A DNA stretch of 64,000 bases, from the NCBI RefSeq assembly GCF_900177375.1, contig NZ_FWZU01000002.1, forward strand, positions 496,001 through 560,000. The letters run 5' to 3'. The notes under the pieces are model-generated. The model worked only from the letters and a program-made list of their open reading frames with translations. It was not told the origin of the DNA and made no database searches. How positions within the stretch are numbered: position 1 is the stretch's first letter; every line of letters begins with the position of its first letter. Of this stretch, positions 1-9,986 are shown piece after piece. The position numbers and the translations under genes were made by a program. Source of the stretch: Desulfovibrio gilichinskyi (GTDB lineage: Bacteria; Desulfobacterota; Desulfovibrionia; Desulfovibrionales; Desulfovibrionaceae).

Positions 1-528
1 GATATTCTGTTTTTAGCAGGAGATGCATTCTCAATTCTCACAGGTGGAGTAATTGGAAGTAGAAATAATAACAGAACAGAATTTGGAGAAGTTTCGGCAA
101 CTGCAAAGATCAATAACGGTGTTGCTGTTAATGATGATTTGGTTCTTAAGTCGCCTTTACTACGCGGAGACGGGGCAGGTAAAATGGATCTGAATAAGAT
201 GATCTTAGATTATGCGCTTGATACGAAAATTGTAGGATCTTTTGAGGGTCAAGGTGGTAAAAGCAGTAAAGATCTTGTCGGTCTGACTGTTCCGATTAAT
301 ATTACCGGCCCTGTTGCAGATCCTTCTATTATGGTTGACTTGCCAAAGTTTGCAATTGTTCTTGCAAAGTCCGGTTTCAGTATTGTTGGAAATGTTCTTA
401 AAGGAGTCGGCGGAGCGCTTGAAGGTTTTGAGAAGACTCTTACCGGTAAGGGCGCTCAAAAAGGTACAGCTGATCCTGACAAAAATCCTGTAAAAGAAAT
501 CGGCAATGCCATAAAAGGTTTATTTTAA
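1..528 (+). CDS. AsmA-family protein, C-terminal fragment
   Basis: The reading frame is open from base 1, so the gene begins outside the window and only the last 175 codons are seen. The translated start of the window contains EFGEVSATAKINNGVA followed by LKSPLLRGDGAG, the pattern at the C-terminal end of AsmA-like proteins (large envelope proteins linked to outer-membrane lipid homeostasis). A later segment, LVGLTVPINITGPVADPSI, fits the same domain, where a beta-strand rich core precedes a short amphipathic tail. The last 40 residues are glycine- and lysine-rich. A strong terminator follows 85 bp later, so this is the end of a transcription unit. Family assignment is from pattern recognition of the C-terminal part only. 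Confidence 0.75.
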   Translation, partial: DILFLAGDAFSILTGGVIGSRNNNRTEFGEVSATAKINNGVAVNDDLVLKSPLLRGDGAGKMDLNKMILDYALDTKIVGSFEGQGGKSSKDLVGLTVPINITGPVADPSIMVDLPKFAIVLAKSGFSIVGNVLKGVGGALEGFEKTLTGKGAQKGTADPDKNPVKEIGNAIKGLF

Positions 529-613
529 TTAGTATGTTGTACTTAATTTATTAAAATCATGTTAAGTAATCTTCTTTTATGTTTATGATTTTTAATGTTT
601 TTAAATAATTAAA

Positions 614-655
614 TTAATGGGTTGTCTTTATTATAAGGACAACCCATTAATTTTC
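614..655 (+). terminator. Intrinsic terminator after AsmA-like gene
   Basis: A perfect 13-bp inverted repeat (614-626 with 638-650) closes on an AT-rich loop and is followed by TTTT. It ends the AsmA-like transcription unit. Confidence 0.85.
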
Positions 656-740
656 TAATTACCTCCGACAGTGTCTGGCAGTTGCTGACGGTGTGAAATT
701 ATAACTTCACCGCTAAGCATATAAAAATCGGAGAGATGGA

Positions 741-1010
741 ATGAAAGAAAATTTGTTATATGAGGCTATGGTCCGCGAGATGAATAGTGTTCAGCTTGGA
801 AATAAAACACCGGAGAAGGCTGCATTAAGTGTTCTCAGAGAGTTTGCAAACGATAGAGTGTATATTTCGACTCGTTTTGTTGAGTATGCCAAGCTGACCG
901 AAAAAATTGTCCGCCTTAAAGATTATGGTGTGGAAAACGCCGATATTGCGGATAGACTGGGGATTTCGCAAAGACACGTAAGGAGGATATATTCAAGCAT
1001 GGCTAATTAA
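741..1010 (+). CDS. Small helix-turn-helix protein
   Basis: This is an 89-residue protein with ATG at 741 preceded by GGAGAGATGGA. The C-terminal third (residues about 64-88: a run ending in DIADRLGISQRHVRRIYS) has the spacing of a helix-turn-helix, with an Ala/Gly turn and an RHVRRI recognition helix similar to Mor/C-type or resolvase-like HTH domains. The N-terminal 60 residues are helical and charged with no motif I recognise. The gene stands alone between two strong terminators, with a 200-bp upstream region that contains an imperfect hairpin around 690-715. It is probably a DNA-binding regulator, but the target is unknown and no family name is certain. Confidence 0.6.
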   Translation: MKENLLYEAMVREMNSVQLGNKTPEKAALSVLREFANDRVYISTRFVEYAKLTEKIVRLKDYGVENADIADRLGISQRHVRRIYSSMAN

Positions 1011-1066
1011 TTCTTGTTGGTTTAGATGATCTTTTAACTATTATTAAAATTTTTATTTCTAAAAGT

Positions 1067-1104
1067 AAAAACCGCCCTCTGGATAATCCAGAGGGCGGTT
1101 TTTA
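1067..1104. terminator. Bidirectional terminator between HTH gene and tdh
   Basis: A 17-bp perfect stem (1067-1083 with 1087-1103), GC-rich in the middle and flanked by A-run and T-run, lies between two convergent genes. It can serve both strands. Confidence 0.9.
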
Positions 1105-1134
1105 CGTGGAATATATATAAAAAGACAGGGGTGA

Positions 1135-2169
1135 TTAATTCCAATCAAGAATAACTTTACCGGACTGTCCTGTACGCATTATGTCAAAACCTTTTTGGAA
1201 GTCGTCAATTTTGAAACGATGAGTGATTACTGGAGTGACATCGAGATTTGATTGAAGCATGGATGACATTTTGTACCATGTTTCAAACATTTCGCGGCCG
1301 TAAATACCTTTAAGCTTAAGGCCCTTGAAAACAATTTTGTTCCAGTCGATTTGTGTTTCTTCAGGAAGAATAGCCAGAAGTGCAACGTGGCCGCCATTGT
1401 TCATTTTATCCAGCATTTCTGTGAAAGCAGCAGGACTGCCGGACATTTCTAAACCCACGTCAAAACCTTCGACCATTTTAAGATCAGTCATCACGTCTTT
1501 CAGCTTTTCTCTTGTGACATTCACGGTGCGGGTAGCTCCGAGTTTGCTTGCAAGGTCGAGGCGGTAGTCGTTGAGGTCCGTAATAACGATGTGGCGGGCT
1601 CCGGCATGGCGGGCAATTGCTGTTGCCATAATACCGATAGGTCCGGCTCCGGTGATAAGAACATCTTCGCCTACAAGATTGAATGAAAGTGCTGTGTGCG
1701 CTGCGTTTCCAAGAGGATCGAGGATAGATCCCACTTCATCAGAGATTGCATCGGTAAGTTTAAATACGTTAGAAGCCGGAACTGATACGTATTCTGCAAA
1801 ACATCCGGGACGATTAACGCCGATTCCTACAGTGTTTCTACAAAGATGTCTTTTTCCTGCTCTGCAGTTACGGCAGTGTCCGCAAGTGACATGTCCTTCA
1901 GCGGAAACTCTGTCGCCTACAGCAAGTCCTTTTACTTCACTGCCTAGGCTTTCGATTACGCCGGCAAATTCGTGCCCGACTACCATAGGAACAGGGATTG
2001 TCTGCTGAGCCCATTTGTCCCAGTTATATATATGAATATCTGTGCCGCAGATCGCGGTCTTGTTAATTTTGATCAGGACATCATTGTGTCCGCACTCAGG
2101 TACGGGCACTTCTTCCATCCAGATGCCTTCTTGCGCTTTGGCTTTGACTAGAGCTTTCATTGTTTTCAT
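1135..2169 (-). CDS. tdh: L-threonine 3-dehydrogenase
   Basis: This 344-residue zinc-dependent medium-chain dehydrogenase oxidises L-threonine to 2-amino-3-ketobutyrate with NAD+ in the cytosol. Seen: catalytic-zinc region [13 protein letters not shown] (residues about 41-53), GHEFAG, the structural zinc loop with four cysteines [15 protein letters not shown] (about 96-110), and the Rossmann GAGPIG motif (about 174). The length and the IYNWDKW signature distinguish it from generic sorbitol/alcohol dehydrogenases. It lies 14 bp downstream of kbl on the same strand, so the two steps of threonine to glycine conversion are co-transcribed. The divergent Lrp/AsnC gene is the likely regulator. Confidence 0.95.
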   Translation of the reverse strand: MKTMKALVKAKAQEGIWMEEVPVPECGHNDVLIKINKTAICGTDIHIYNWDKWAQQTIPVPMVVGHEFAGVIESLGSEVKGLAVGDRVSAEGHVTCGHCRNCRAGKRHLCRNTVGIGVNRPGCFAEYVSVPASNVFKLTDAISDEVGSILDPLGNAAHTALSFNLVGEDVLITGAGPIGIMATAIARHAGARHIVITDLNDYRLDLASKLGATRTVNVTREKLKDVMTDLKMVEGFDVGLEMSGSPAAFTEMLDKMNNGGHVALLAILPEETQIDWNKIVFKGLKLKGIYGREMFETWYKMSSMLQSNLDVTPVITHRFKIDDFQKGFDIMRTGQSGKVILDWN

Positions 2170-2183
2170 ATGATGATATCCTT

Positions 2184-3374
2184 CTATTCGATAATGTTTA
2201 GTTTACGACCGACTTTGATAAATGCATCAACAGCCTTATTAACTTGTGAAGTAGTGTGGCCTGCTGACATTTGCGTTCTGATTCTTGCTTGTCCCTTAGG
2301 TACAACAGGGAAGCTGAATCCAATAACATAAATACCTTCTTCCAGAAGTCCTGCAGCTAGTTTTTGAGCCAGAACGGCGTCGCCTAGCATTACCGGAATG
2401 ATAGGGTGATGGCCCGGCACAAGAGTAAATCCTGCTTCTTCCATGCGCGAACGGAAAAGCTGACTGTTTTCATTAAGTCTGGTTCTGAGTTCAGGATGAT
2501 TTTTAATTAAATCGAGAACTGCTATTGAAGTGGAGGCTATTACCGGAGCCAGCGTATTGGAGAAAAGGTATGGACGTGATCTTTGGCGTAACCATTCAAT
2601 AATTTCTTTACGACCGGATGTGTAACCGCCGGATGCTCCGCCGAGAGCTTTGCCCAGAGTTCCTGTGATTATATCGACTCGGCCGAGGACACCGCAATGT
2701 TCCGGAGTTCCTCTGCCGTTTTCACCGACAAACCCTACAGCATGTGAATCGTCAACCATAACAAGTGCATCGTATTTGTCTGCCAAGTCGCAAATAGACT
2801 TCAGGTCAGCTATAATCCCGTCCATGGAAAAAACACCGTCAGTAACAATCAAACGGTAACGGCAGTCGGCAGCATCTTTTAACTGCTGTTCAAGGTCTGC
2901 CATATCGTTATTTTTGTAGCGGAATCTCTTAGCTTTACAGAGGCGTACTCCGTCAATAATTGATGCGTGGTTTAACGCATCACTGATGACAGCATCTTCG
3001 TCTGATAAAATAGTTTCAAATAATCCGCCGTTTGCATCAAAGCATGAACCGTAGAGAATTGTGTCTTCAGTTTGTAGAAATTCGCTTATTTTATGTTCAA
3101 GTTCTTTGTGGATGTTTTGAGTGCCACATATGAACCTTACAGATGAAAGCCCAAAACCATGAGTTTCAAGAGCTTTCTGCGCTGATTTTATAAGTTCAGG
3201 GTTGTTCGCAAGGCCGAGATAGTTGTTTGCGCAGAAGTTTAGAACATCTTTTCCTCCGGCAACAGATATTTTAGCCTGCTGCGGTGAAGTGATAATTCTT
3301 TCATCTTTGTAAAGACCGGTAGCCTTCAACTCTTCAGTTTGCTCAGAAAGTGCTTGAAATAAATTCTTAGGCAT
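2184..3374 (-). CDS. kbl: Glycine C-acetyltransferase (2-amino-3-ketobutyrate CoA ligase)
   Basis: A PLP enzyme of the alpha-oxoamine synthase family that cleaves 2-amino-3-ketobutyrate with CoA to glycine and acetyl-CoA. Seen: [14 protein letters not shown] at the N-terminus, the [21 protein letters not shown]-binding region, and the PLP lysine in [14 protein letters not shown]. The frame is open further upstream to 3434, but I place the start at ATG 3374 because GGAGG lies at 3381-3386, six bases upstream, giving 396 residues, which matches the family. It is the first gene of the kbl-tdh operon, about 230 bp from the divergent Lrp/AsnC-type gene. Confidence 0.95.
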   Translation of the reverse strand: MPKNLFQALSEQTEELKATGLYKDERIITSPQQAKISVAGGKDVLNFCANNYLGLANNPELIKSAQKALETHGFGLSSVRFICGTQNIHKELEHKISEFLQTEDTILYGSCFDANGGLFETILSDEDAVISDALNHASIIDGVRLCKAKRFRYKNNDMADLEQQLKDAADCRYRLIVTDGVFSMDGIIADLKSICDLADKYDALVMVDDSHAVGFVGENGRGTPEHCGVLGRVDIITGTLGKALGGASGGYTSGRKEIIEWLRQRSRPYLFSNTLAPVIASTSIAVLDLIKNHPELRTRLNENSQLFRSRMEEAGFTLVPGHHPIIPVMLGDAVLAQKLAAGLLEEGIYVIGFSFPVVPKGQARIRTQMSAGHTTSQVNKAVDAFIKVGRKLNIIE

Positions 3375-3524
3375 ATTTAATCCTCCATGTTGGGAAAGTG
3401 CGTATTCCGTTTTATTTGAAAAACCATATGTCAAATCTTGTCAATAGTAAAAATGAGTATGTAAAATATTTAAATGCAAAAAAATGTAATAACTTTATTA
3501 AATAATAGAATTTTAAGTCATGGA

Positions 3525-3558
3525 TTGACGGAATTGTTATTTTGCCACTATGTATAAT
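3525..3558 (+). promoter_or_regulatory. Possible promoter of the Lrp/AsnC gene
   Basis: TTGACG (3525-3530) is followed 18 bp later by TATGTA and 4 bp further in by a consensus TATAAT (3553-3558). It lies in the kbl/lrp divergent region, about 50 bp before the GTG start. Spacing to the best -10 is too long, so the exact -35 is uncertain. Confidence 0.35.
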
Positions 3559-3606
3559 CTGTTGAATTTGAAAATCCAGAGTAATTATGAAAGCAGGAGA
3601 TTTCGA

Positions 3607-4068
3607 GTGAAGGATAAAACTTTAGTACTGGATGATATAGATCGCAAAATTATTGAAGAACTACAGGATAATGGACGTGAATCTTACAAGAATATAGCGC
3701 GTAAACTTGGAGTTTCGGACGGAACCGTAAGATTGCGTACTGAGAGAATGGTCAAAAATGATTATCTTAGAATTTCCGCTTCTGTAAATCCTCTTTATTT
3801 TGAGAACAGCCTGATTGCCATGGTGGGGATTAATCTTGAAGGCCGCGCCAACCGTGAAATTATGGAGAAAATTGCGACTGTCAGCGGAGTTCAGTCTGTT
3901 ATAAATGTTTCCGGTCGTTATGACCTGCTTGTGGAAGTATTTGTTCCTTCACGTAATGCGTTCAGGCAGTGCCTCGTGGATGACCTTTCTAATATCGGCG
4001 GGATTAAATCTACTGAAACATTTATGTTTCTTGATGCCGTGGGAAAATGGGCGGAGCACAAAAAGTAG
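3607..4068 (+). CDS. Lrp/AsnC family transcriptional regulator
   Basis: A 153-residue feast/famine regulator. The N-terminal winged HTH reads LDDIDRKIIEELQDNGRESY then IARKLGVSDGTVRLRTERM, followed by the C-terminal RAM (ligand-binding, oligomerising) domain with SVNPLYF, MVGINLEG and VSGRYDLLVEVFV. The GTG start at 3607 is chosen because AGGAGA at 3595-3600 is ideally placed. An earlier ATG at 3550 has no SD and overlaps the presumed -10. It is divergent from kbl-tdh. By analogy with Lrp control of threonine degradation it probably senses an amino acid and controls that operon. The effector is not deducible. Confidence 0.9.
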   Translation: MKDKTLVLDDIDRKIIEELQDNGRESYKNIARKLGVSDGTVRLRTERMVKNDYLRISASVNPLYFENSLIAMVGINLEGRANREIMEKIATVSGVQSVINVSGRYDLLVEVFVPSRNAFRQCLVDDLSNIGGIKSTETFMFLDAVGKWAEHKK

Positions 4069-4092
4069 TCAGAATTAATTTTCTGATTTTTA
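4069..4092 (+). terminator. Terminator after Lrp/AsnC gene
   Basis: TCAGAA (4069-4074) pairs with TTCTGA (4081-4086) and is followed by a T-rich tract. The stem overlaps the end of the lrp gene and faces the convergent gene at 4093. Confidence 0.6.
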
Positions 4093-5145
4093 TTAGTTTC
4101 TATTTATAAAATTACCATTGCCATTGTTGTTTGATGAAGGTGATATTTTGAGCTGCTTTGTCTTGATCGTATTTTTATCACCGTATCGGTAGTCGTTTAT
4201 GCTGTCATTTAATTGAAAATGTCTTAAAGGAGCTAATTGGTAGCTTCTGGCTTTTTTGCGCTCAATCATTTGATCATATTTTGTCCATCGTTCAGTCCAT
4301 TGTCTGTAAACTCTGTATGAGTGAGCCAGCTCTTCGTAGCTCTCGCCCTCTTCTTTTCGTTTAATTCCTAAGAATCCGAGTAGTCGTTCAGCAAATAGTT
4401 TGTTGTGGGAAAACTTTCCTTTTACAGATATTTTTAAACGTGCCATTTCTCTTTGTTCCGCTGTCATAACGCCGTGTTTTTTTTCATCCCTTTTTTTTAT
4501 TGCAAAAATTATCTGTTGCAGTTCTTTTATTTTTTGAGAGCGCTCGGTATCTTTATTTATTTCAGAGTCGTGAAGATGGGCGTTGCCAAGTGAAAGAAAA
4601 AGGTCCTGTCCTGTTTTTAGAATTGTGAGATCGTAAATTGAATCGAAACTGATGTCAGAATAAACAGGATGATAGTATGTCCGATCTTCGTCATCTGTTT
4701 GTCGGCTGTAGGCCAAGGACCCATTGCGATATGCCTGAAATATTGCTTTCAAAGCCTGTGAAGGCTCAACTTCGTCAGCTGCAGTAGCGTTTTTCCGGTT
4801 TTTTATAAGTTCGTCCGCAAATTTTGAAATAATTACTGAGCGATCAGTATTGTTTTTATACTGAGAAACCGTCTGAATTGGCTGATTTTTCACATTATTC
4901 ATAATTGCTCGAAGTTCTTTTGACGGCGGAACGGAGTCGCTGGTGTGCGGTACTATGTATTCTTTAATGTCGTCAATTTTAGACTTCTTTTCAGAGGTTA
5001 ACAAATTGCCATCGGCGGAGCTGTTATGTTCGAAGTAGACCGGCTCTGCCGCTGGTATAGGTACGCAGCTAAATAACAGTACCGCCAGTATCGTTAGCAG
5101 TACTGAAGCTGATTTTATTTTATTTATAGTTAAGTGATGAGACAT
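4093..5145 (-). CDS. Exported protein of unknown function (possible lipoprotein)
   Basis: A 350-residue protein I do not recognise. Residues about 10-30 are hydrophobic and end in LLFSC, an acceptable though atypical lipobox (Phe at -2), so a lipoprotein or Sec-secreted protein is likely. After the signal the chain is hydrophilic and rich in Lys, Glu, Asn and Tyr, with segments AYRQG-like, YYHPVYSDISFDSIYD and LAHSYRVYRQWTERWTKYD. The end is Asn/Gly-rich (SSNNNGNGNFINRN). It contains no catalytic motif I can name. The gene stands alone, divergent from the histidine kinase at 5326, with no strong SD. A link to that kinase is possible but not shown. Confidence 0.55.
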   Translation of the reverse strand: MSHHLTINKIKSASVLLTILAVLLFSCVPIPAAEPVYFEHNSSADGNLLTSEKKSKIDDIKEYIVPHTSDSVPPSKELRAIMNNVKNQPIQTVSQYKNNTDRSVIISKFADELIKNRKNATAADEVEPSQALKAIFQAYRNGSLAYSRQTDDEDRTYYHPVYSDISFDSIYDLTILKTGQDLFLSLGNAHLHDSEINKDTERSQKIKELQQIIFAIKKRDEKKHGVMTAEQREMARLKISVKGKFSHNKLFAERLLGFLGIKRKEEGESYEELAHSYRVYRQWTERWTKYDQMIERKKARSYQLAPLRHFQLNDSINDYRYGDKNTIKTKQLKISPSSNNNGNGNFINRN

Positions 5146-5325
5146 GTGATATTTATGCTTTTAATATATAGTTGAGTTCGGTTATGATGATTCTCTAATC
5201 TATTTCGCATATAAGTGTGACAAGGTCTATCCTGAGCAGGGTAAAATATTTGAAAAGATAAATTGGACTAATTTATACAACCTCTAGGTATATTTTTTGT
5301 TCAACGAAAATGAGGTGTGAGCTTC

Positions 5326-7599
5326 ATGATAAATTTTTTGGGTTTTAGGAAAGGACAAGTCTTACCCTACAGGCTCCTTATTTATATTTTGATATGTAGT
5401 TCTTTTTTTACAGTGCTTGGCACCAGTGTTCAATTGTATATGGAATACAGAAGTGATGTGGGCGATATTGATCAAGCAATGTCACAAATTGAAAGCAGTT
5501 ACGTTGATACAATCTCTGCCAGTCTTTGGGATATTAACCTTGACCACGTTCTGATTCAGCTTGAAGGGGCTAAAAAACTACCAGGAATACGATATTTAGA
5601 AGTCAGCGATATGACTTCAGATTCTATTGAACCTGTTGCATCTGTTGGAACAATCCCCTCAACGGAAAAAGTAATTGAGAGAGTTTTTGTATTAAAACAC
5701 TTAGTAGACGGCAGGGAAATTCCTGTCGGACAATTATTGGTAGTTGCTGATCTTGAAAATGTATTCAATCGGTTAGAGCATAGAGTTTTTGTTGTTTTGC
5801 TGATGCAGGGTGTTAAAACTTTTTTGGTCGCACTTTGTATCTTAATTATTATTTATTATATGGTTACCAGGCACTTACAGGCAATGGCTGAATACGCGCA
5901 GAACATGGATATTGATAACCTTGAACGTCCTCTCGTTTTAAAGCGCAGTAAAAAGCGCAAGAAGTTTGATGAATTTGATCAGGTTGCCAAGGCTTTTAAC
6001 GATATGCGCCTTAATCTGATTAAAGATATAGCTGAGCGTAAAAAAGCTGAAGAAGCTCTTAGACAATCAAATATGATTGTGGAGAAAAGTCCTGTTGTGC
6101 TGTTTAAATGGAAGGCCGAGGAAGGATGGCCTGTTGAACTTGTTTCTCAAAATGTTACACAGCTCGGCTTTACTGCAGATGAATTCATGTCTGGAAATTT
6201 AAAATTTATTGATATTATTCATCCTGATGATTTGGAAAGAGTTTCGGCAGAAGTTAAGATGTATCATAATTCAAATATTGATCATTTTAAGCAGGAATAC
6301 AGAATTGTTGATTCTGCCGGGCGGGTTCTTTGGATTGATGACAGTACTGTTATTGCTCGTGATACTGAAGGCACAATCCTGTATTATATGGGAATTGTCA
6401 CGGACTCAACAGATCGTAAAAAATCTGAAAATGAGCTTGCCCGTTTACGTAACCTTCTTAAAAATACAATTGATTCCATGCCCACTGTACTCGTCGGAAT
6501 TGATAGCAAGGGACATATTATTCAATGGAACAGGTCCGCAGAGGAAGAAACAGGATTAACATGGGATGAAGTGAAAGGGTTACCTTTTATTGAAATTTTG
6601 CCGCAACTTGAAAGTGAACACGAATTGATTACAGAAGCCATTTCTAAGTTTATAATCCGTGAAAAGCAGAAAATTCCTTTTATCTCTGGTGGAACAGTCA
6701 AATATAAGAACCTTAAAGTTTATCCTCTTCTTGACAGTGAAGAAAGAGGGGGAGCTGTTTTATTGGTAGATGATGTTACAATGAAATCACGTCTTGAAGA
6801 AATGATGATTCAGACTGAAAAAATGATGTCTGTCGGTGGTTTGGCTGCTGGAATGGCACATGAAATTAATAATCCTTTGGGAGCAATTTTGTCAGGTGTT
6901 CAAGGGGCGGAAAGACGCTTATCCCCTGCTTTACCTAAAAATGTTGAAGTCGCTTCTGATATAGGCTTAGATTTAAATAAAGTTCAGGAATATTTGGATA
7001 AAAGAGGTATTATAGGATATATGCGCGGTATAAGCGATGCCGGGCGGAGAGCCGCACAGATTGTTCGCAATATGCTTGAATTCAGCCGGAAAAGTGAATC
7101 TATACGCGGACCGATGGATGTCAAAAAAATTTTAGAAAAGTCGATCAGTCTTGCTGCCAATGATTATGATTTAAAAAAGAAGTACGACTTTAAAACTATA
7201 GATATACGTAGAGATTATGAGCAGGTATTGCCACCGGTTAATATTACGGAAACTGAAATTGAGCAGGTGTTTTTGAACATATTTAAAAATGCTGCTCAGG
7301 CCATGTCTGATAAGGATTTTGGAGATGAGCGTCCTTGCCTGACTTTGAGGACGAGGAAGGATGGGGATTTTGTTCGGATTGAGGTGGAAGATAATGGACC
7401 CGGTATGGTGGAAGAGGTCCGTAAAAGAGTTTTTGAACCTTTCTATACAACAAAGCAGGTAGGGTTTGGGACCGGTCTTGGGCTTTCTGTTTCGTATTTC
7501 ATCATTACCAGAAACCATGGAGGAGATTTTTTTGTTGAATCTGAGCCGGGTAACGGAACAAAATTTATCATACGCTTACCAAGCACAGCTGTGTTATAA
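5326..7599 (+). CDS. Membrane PAS-PAS sensor histidine kinase
   Basis: A 757-residue orphan sensor kinase. Order: transmembrane helix (about 12-35), periplasmic sensor of about 110 residues, second transmembrane helix (about 155-178), HAMP-like linker, PAS 1 (about 245-365, with SPVVLFKWK and IIHPDDLERV), PAS 2 (about 370-485), HisKA with the phospho-accepting His in GMAHEINNPLG (about residue 512), then the HATPase domain with NIFKNAAQAM, DNGPGM and GTGLGLSV. ATG 5326 is preferred over the in-frame GTG at 5317, since GAGGTG lies 8 bp upstream. No response regulator is adjacent. It is a close paralogue of the kinase at 53908-56439 in its catalytic half. It is divergent from the exported protein at 4093. 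Confidence 0.9.
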   Translation: MINFLGFRKGQVLPYRLLIYILICSSFFTVLGTSVQLYMEYRSDVGDIDQAMSQIESSYVDTISASLWDINLDHVLIQLEGAKKLPGIRYLEVSDMTSDSIEPVASVGTIPSTEKVIERVFVLKHLVDGREIPVGQLLVVADLENVFNRLEHRVFVVLLMQGVKTFLVALCILIIIYYMVTRHLQAMAEYAQNMDIDNLERPLVLKRSKKRKKFDEFDQVAKAFNDMRLNLIKDIAERKKAEEALRQSNMIVEKSPVVLFKWKAEEGWPVELVSQNVTQLGFTADEFMSGNLKFIDIIHPDDLERVSAEVKMYHNSNIDHFKQEYRIVDSAGRVLWIDDSTVIARDTEGTILYYMGIVTDSTDRKKSENELARLRNLLKNTIDSMPTVLVGIDSKGHIIQWNRSAEEETGLTWDEVKGLPFIEILPQLESEHELITEAISKFIIREKQKIPFISGGTVKYKNLKVYPLLDSEERGGAVLLVDDVTMKSRLEEMMIQTEKMMSVGGLAAGMAHEINNPLGAILSGVQGAERRLSPALPKNVEVASDIGLDLNKVQEYLDKRGIIGYMRGISDAGRRAAQIVRNMLEFSRKSESIRGPMDVKKILEKSISLAANDYDLKKKYDFKTIDIRRDYEQVLPPVNITETEIEQVFLNIFKNAAQAMSDKDFGDERPCLTLRTRKDGDFVRIEVEDNGPGMVEEVRKRVFEPFYTTKQVGFGTGLGLSVSYFIITRNHGGDFFVESEPGNGTKFIIRLPSTAVL

Positions 7600-7831
7600 A
7601 TGATTGAATCAAATTGTTTTTGTTATGTTGTTATCGACTTTTTCTATGAGTGTTTGTTGTTATTTAAAATTGCTCGATAGTTGTTACCAAATTATTGTGT
7701 TTTGTGTTATTTTATATGGTAAGGTTCTTTAGTATAAGGTGGTGCTTGCCCTTTTGCGAGGCTTGTGGAGAGTGTCACGATTTAGGATTTTTTAAACTAA
7801 ATTTATTTGATTCGTTAGGGGGTAGCGTACG

Positions 7832-9922
7832 ATGCTTATGAATATTAAAAATAAGATAATATTGCTGACATTGACAGCGGTTTTGTTTTCTATTGGGGGG
7901 TTGTCTTCAACAGCATATTTTAAAATGACAGAAATGGCTGAAAGTTTTTTTGCCAGCTCTTCTATGAATGAGTTAATGCAGATTGATAATTTTGTATCAG
8001 ATTTTATGAAAGAAACAGAGCAAAATGCAAAATTTTTAGCACTTGAAGATAATGTCCTTAATTCACTGGGAGAGAATCCTAATTTTGTTAAACAGGAAGG
8101 TCTTGAAAGAATTTCCCGCAGTACAATGACTGAGCAAGGCAAAAAAACTTTCGATTTGTTTGGTAAAATGGTTTCGAGTCATGATTCTTATGATGCTGTT
8201 TATCTTGGCATGAAAGACGGCAGTTTTAACATGTATCCTGAAGACAGTATGCCGAAAGGATATGATCCCCGGCCTCGTCCATGGTATAGAACAGCGATTG
8301 AGGCCCCTCAAATCTCTTCATTCAGCAAAGCTTATAAATCAACAACTGGAAAACCTGTAAGTTCCATCATGGCAAAGCTTGTACAGAATGATCAAGTTAT
8401 CGGAATTGTAGGTATTGATATCAATCTGGCTACGCTGACAGATGTTATTTCCGATATTAAGGTCGGGAAGACCGGGTATATTATGCTGATGGAAGGGGAC
8501 AATACGATCCTTTCCGATCCTGTTCATAAAGACTTTTTGTTTAAAAAAGCAGATGATCTTGGAATTGAAGGGTTTAATACAATTGCTAAGCTTAAAGACA
8601 ATATGACCACCGTTAACGTTGACGGTGTGGAAAAATTTGTCAGAGTTTACACTTCGCCGAAGCTAGGGTGGAAGCTTGCTCTGATGATCGATAAATCAGA
8701 AATTATGGAAGATGCCTATAGCACTTTGAGAAGTACTGTTTTAATTGGTGTATGTATTGCTATTATCTTATGTATCGTTGGATGGATCGTTGCGAAGTCT
8801 ATAGCAACGCCTATCCAGAGTCTTGTTGAAGCCGCTCAGTCTGTTGCAAAGGGTGATTATAAAGCCATCCCTGATGGAAAAAAGTTTAACGGTGAATTGC
8901 TTACCTTACAACAAGCTTTAAAGAGCATGGTTGCAAGTCTCAGTGACCTTATAAAAGCAACTGAAGAAAAAAGTCTTGAAGCGGAAAATCAAACTCGCCT
9001 TGCTAAAGACGCACTTGCTGATGCGGAAGATGCAAGGCGTGAAGCTGATAGTGCAAAACGTGCAGGAATGCTTCAGGCGGCAGAGCATCTGGAAATAATT
9101 GTAAATCAGGTAACCAGTGCGTCGCAGGAGCTTTCAGCACAGATAGAAGAGTCACGCGCCGGAGCAGAGCAGCAGCGTGAGCGTACTACTGAGGCCGCAA
9201 CAGCTATGGAAGAAATGAACGCCTCTGTTTTTGAGGTTGCACAAAATTCTTCGCAGGCGGCTGAAAGTGCTGATAATGCAAAAAAACAAGCAGAAACCGG
9301 TGGAAAGATCGTTGAAAACGTAATCCGAAGCATTGGAGAAGTTAATACTGCTGCCGGAGAGATGGCCGGAGGTCTCGAAGATTTAGGGCGTCAGGCACAG
9401 GGAATCGGGCATATTATGAATGTTATTACTGATATTGCTGATCAGACTAACCTTCTTGCACTTAACGCTGCAATTGAAGCTGCCAGAGCAGGTGAAGCCG
9501 GCCGAGGGTTTGCAGTTGTTGCGGATGAAGTCCGTAAACTTGCCGAAAAAACCATGGACGCAACTAAAGAAGTTGGAGCAGCCGTTTCTGCAATTCAGGC
9601 TGGTACCGAGAAGAGTATTAAGGATATGAGCAGGGCTTCAGATATGATTGGAAACAGTAATGGTTATGCTTCTGAGGCTGGTGAGTCTTTATCGTCCATT
9701 GTTGATATTGTTGATTCAACCTCAGATCAGGTTAGAGCAATTGCAACAGCTTCGGAAGAGCAGTCTGCCGCTTCTGAAGAAATAAACCGAAATACTGATG
9801 AAGTTAACCGCATTGCTGCTGAAACTGTGCAGACTATGGAAGAATCGGCACGGGCCGTTAATGAGTTATCCCGTTTGTCAGAGGAATTGCAGTCTGTAAT
9901 TGATACTTTGAAAGACGCGTAG
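7832..9922 (+). CDS. Methyl-accepting chemotaxis protein (dCache type)
   Basis: A 696-residue chemoreceptor. A transmembrane helix (about 7-28) precedes a large periplasmic ligand-binding region of dCache_1 type (about 30-285, with [16 protein letters not shown] and [14 protein letters not shown], the usual dCache signatures). It is followed by a second transmembrane helix (about 293-315), HAMP (about 316-370) and the cytoplasmic four-helix signalling domain with its conserved tip [19 protein letters not shown] near residue 550. There is no C-terminal CheR pentapeptide. The cytoplasmic half is very similar to that of the receptor at 48123-50531, so both probably join the same arrays. The ligand is unknown; dCache receptors often bind amino acids or carboxylates. 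Confidence 0.95.
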   Translation: MLMNIKNKIILLTLTAVLFSIGGLSSTAYFKMTEMAESFFASSSMNELMQIDNFVSDFMKETEQNAKFLALEDNVLNSLGENPNFVKQEGLERISRSTMTEQGKKTFDLFGKMVSSHDSYDAVYLGMKDGSFNMYPEDSMPKGYDPRPRPWYRTAIEAPQISSFSKAYKSTTGKPVSSIMAKLVQNDQVIGIVGIDINLATLTDVISDIKVGKTGYIMLMEGDNTILSDPVHKDFLFKKADDLGIEGFNTIAKLKDNMTTVNVDGVEKFVRVYTSPKLGWKLALMIDKSEIMEDAYSTLRSTVLIGVCIAIILCIVGWIVAKSIATPIQSLVEAAQSVAKGDYKAIPDGKKFNGELLTLQQALKSMVASLSDLIKATEEKSLEAENQTRLAKDALADAEDARREADSAKRAGMLQAAEHLEIIVNQVTSASQELSAQIEESRAGAEQQRERTTEAATAMEEMNASVFEVAQNSSQAAESADNAKKQAETGGKIVENVIRSIGEVNTAAGEMAGGLEDLGRQAQGIGHIMNVITDIADQTNLLALNAAIEAARAGEAGRGFAVVADEVRKLAEKTMDATKEVGAAVSAIQAGTEKSIKDMSRASDMIGNSNGYASEAGESLSSIVDIVDSTSDQVRAIATASEEQSAASEEINRNTDEVNRIAAETVQTMEESARAVNELSRLSEELQSVIDTLKDA

Positions 9923-9952
9923 CACTGAAGTGAATAGATAATGATCTAAATC

Positions 9953-9986
9953 AGGCCGCTTCCTATAAAGGAGAGCGGCTTTTTAT
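9953..9986. terminator. Terminator after chemoreceptor gene
   Basis: GGCCGCTTCCT pairs with AGGAGAGCGGC (one bulge) and is followed by TTTTTATTT. It overlaps the end of the convergent BON gene. Confidence 0.75.

Noticed and set aside
1325-2859. Forward frames of 80, 145 and 69 codons opposite tdh and kbl
   Set aside because: Antisense shadows of well-conserved genes; no SD.
7738-7758. Sigma-54-like GG...GC pattern upstream of the first chemoreceptor
   Set aside because: No GG/GC pair has the correct spacing.
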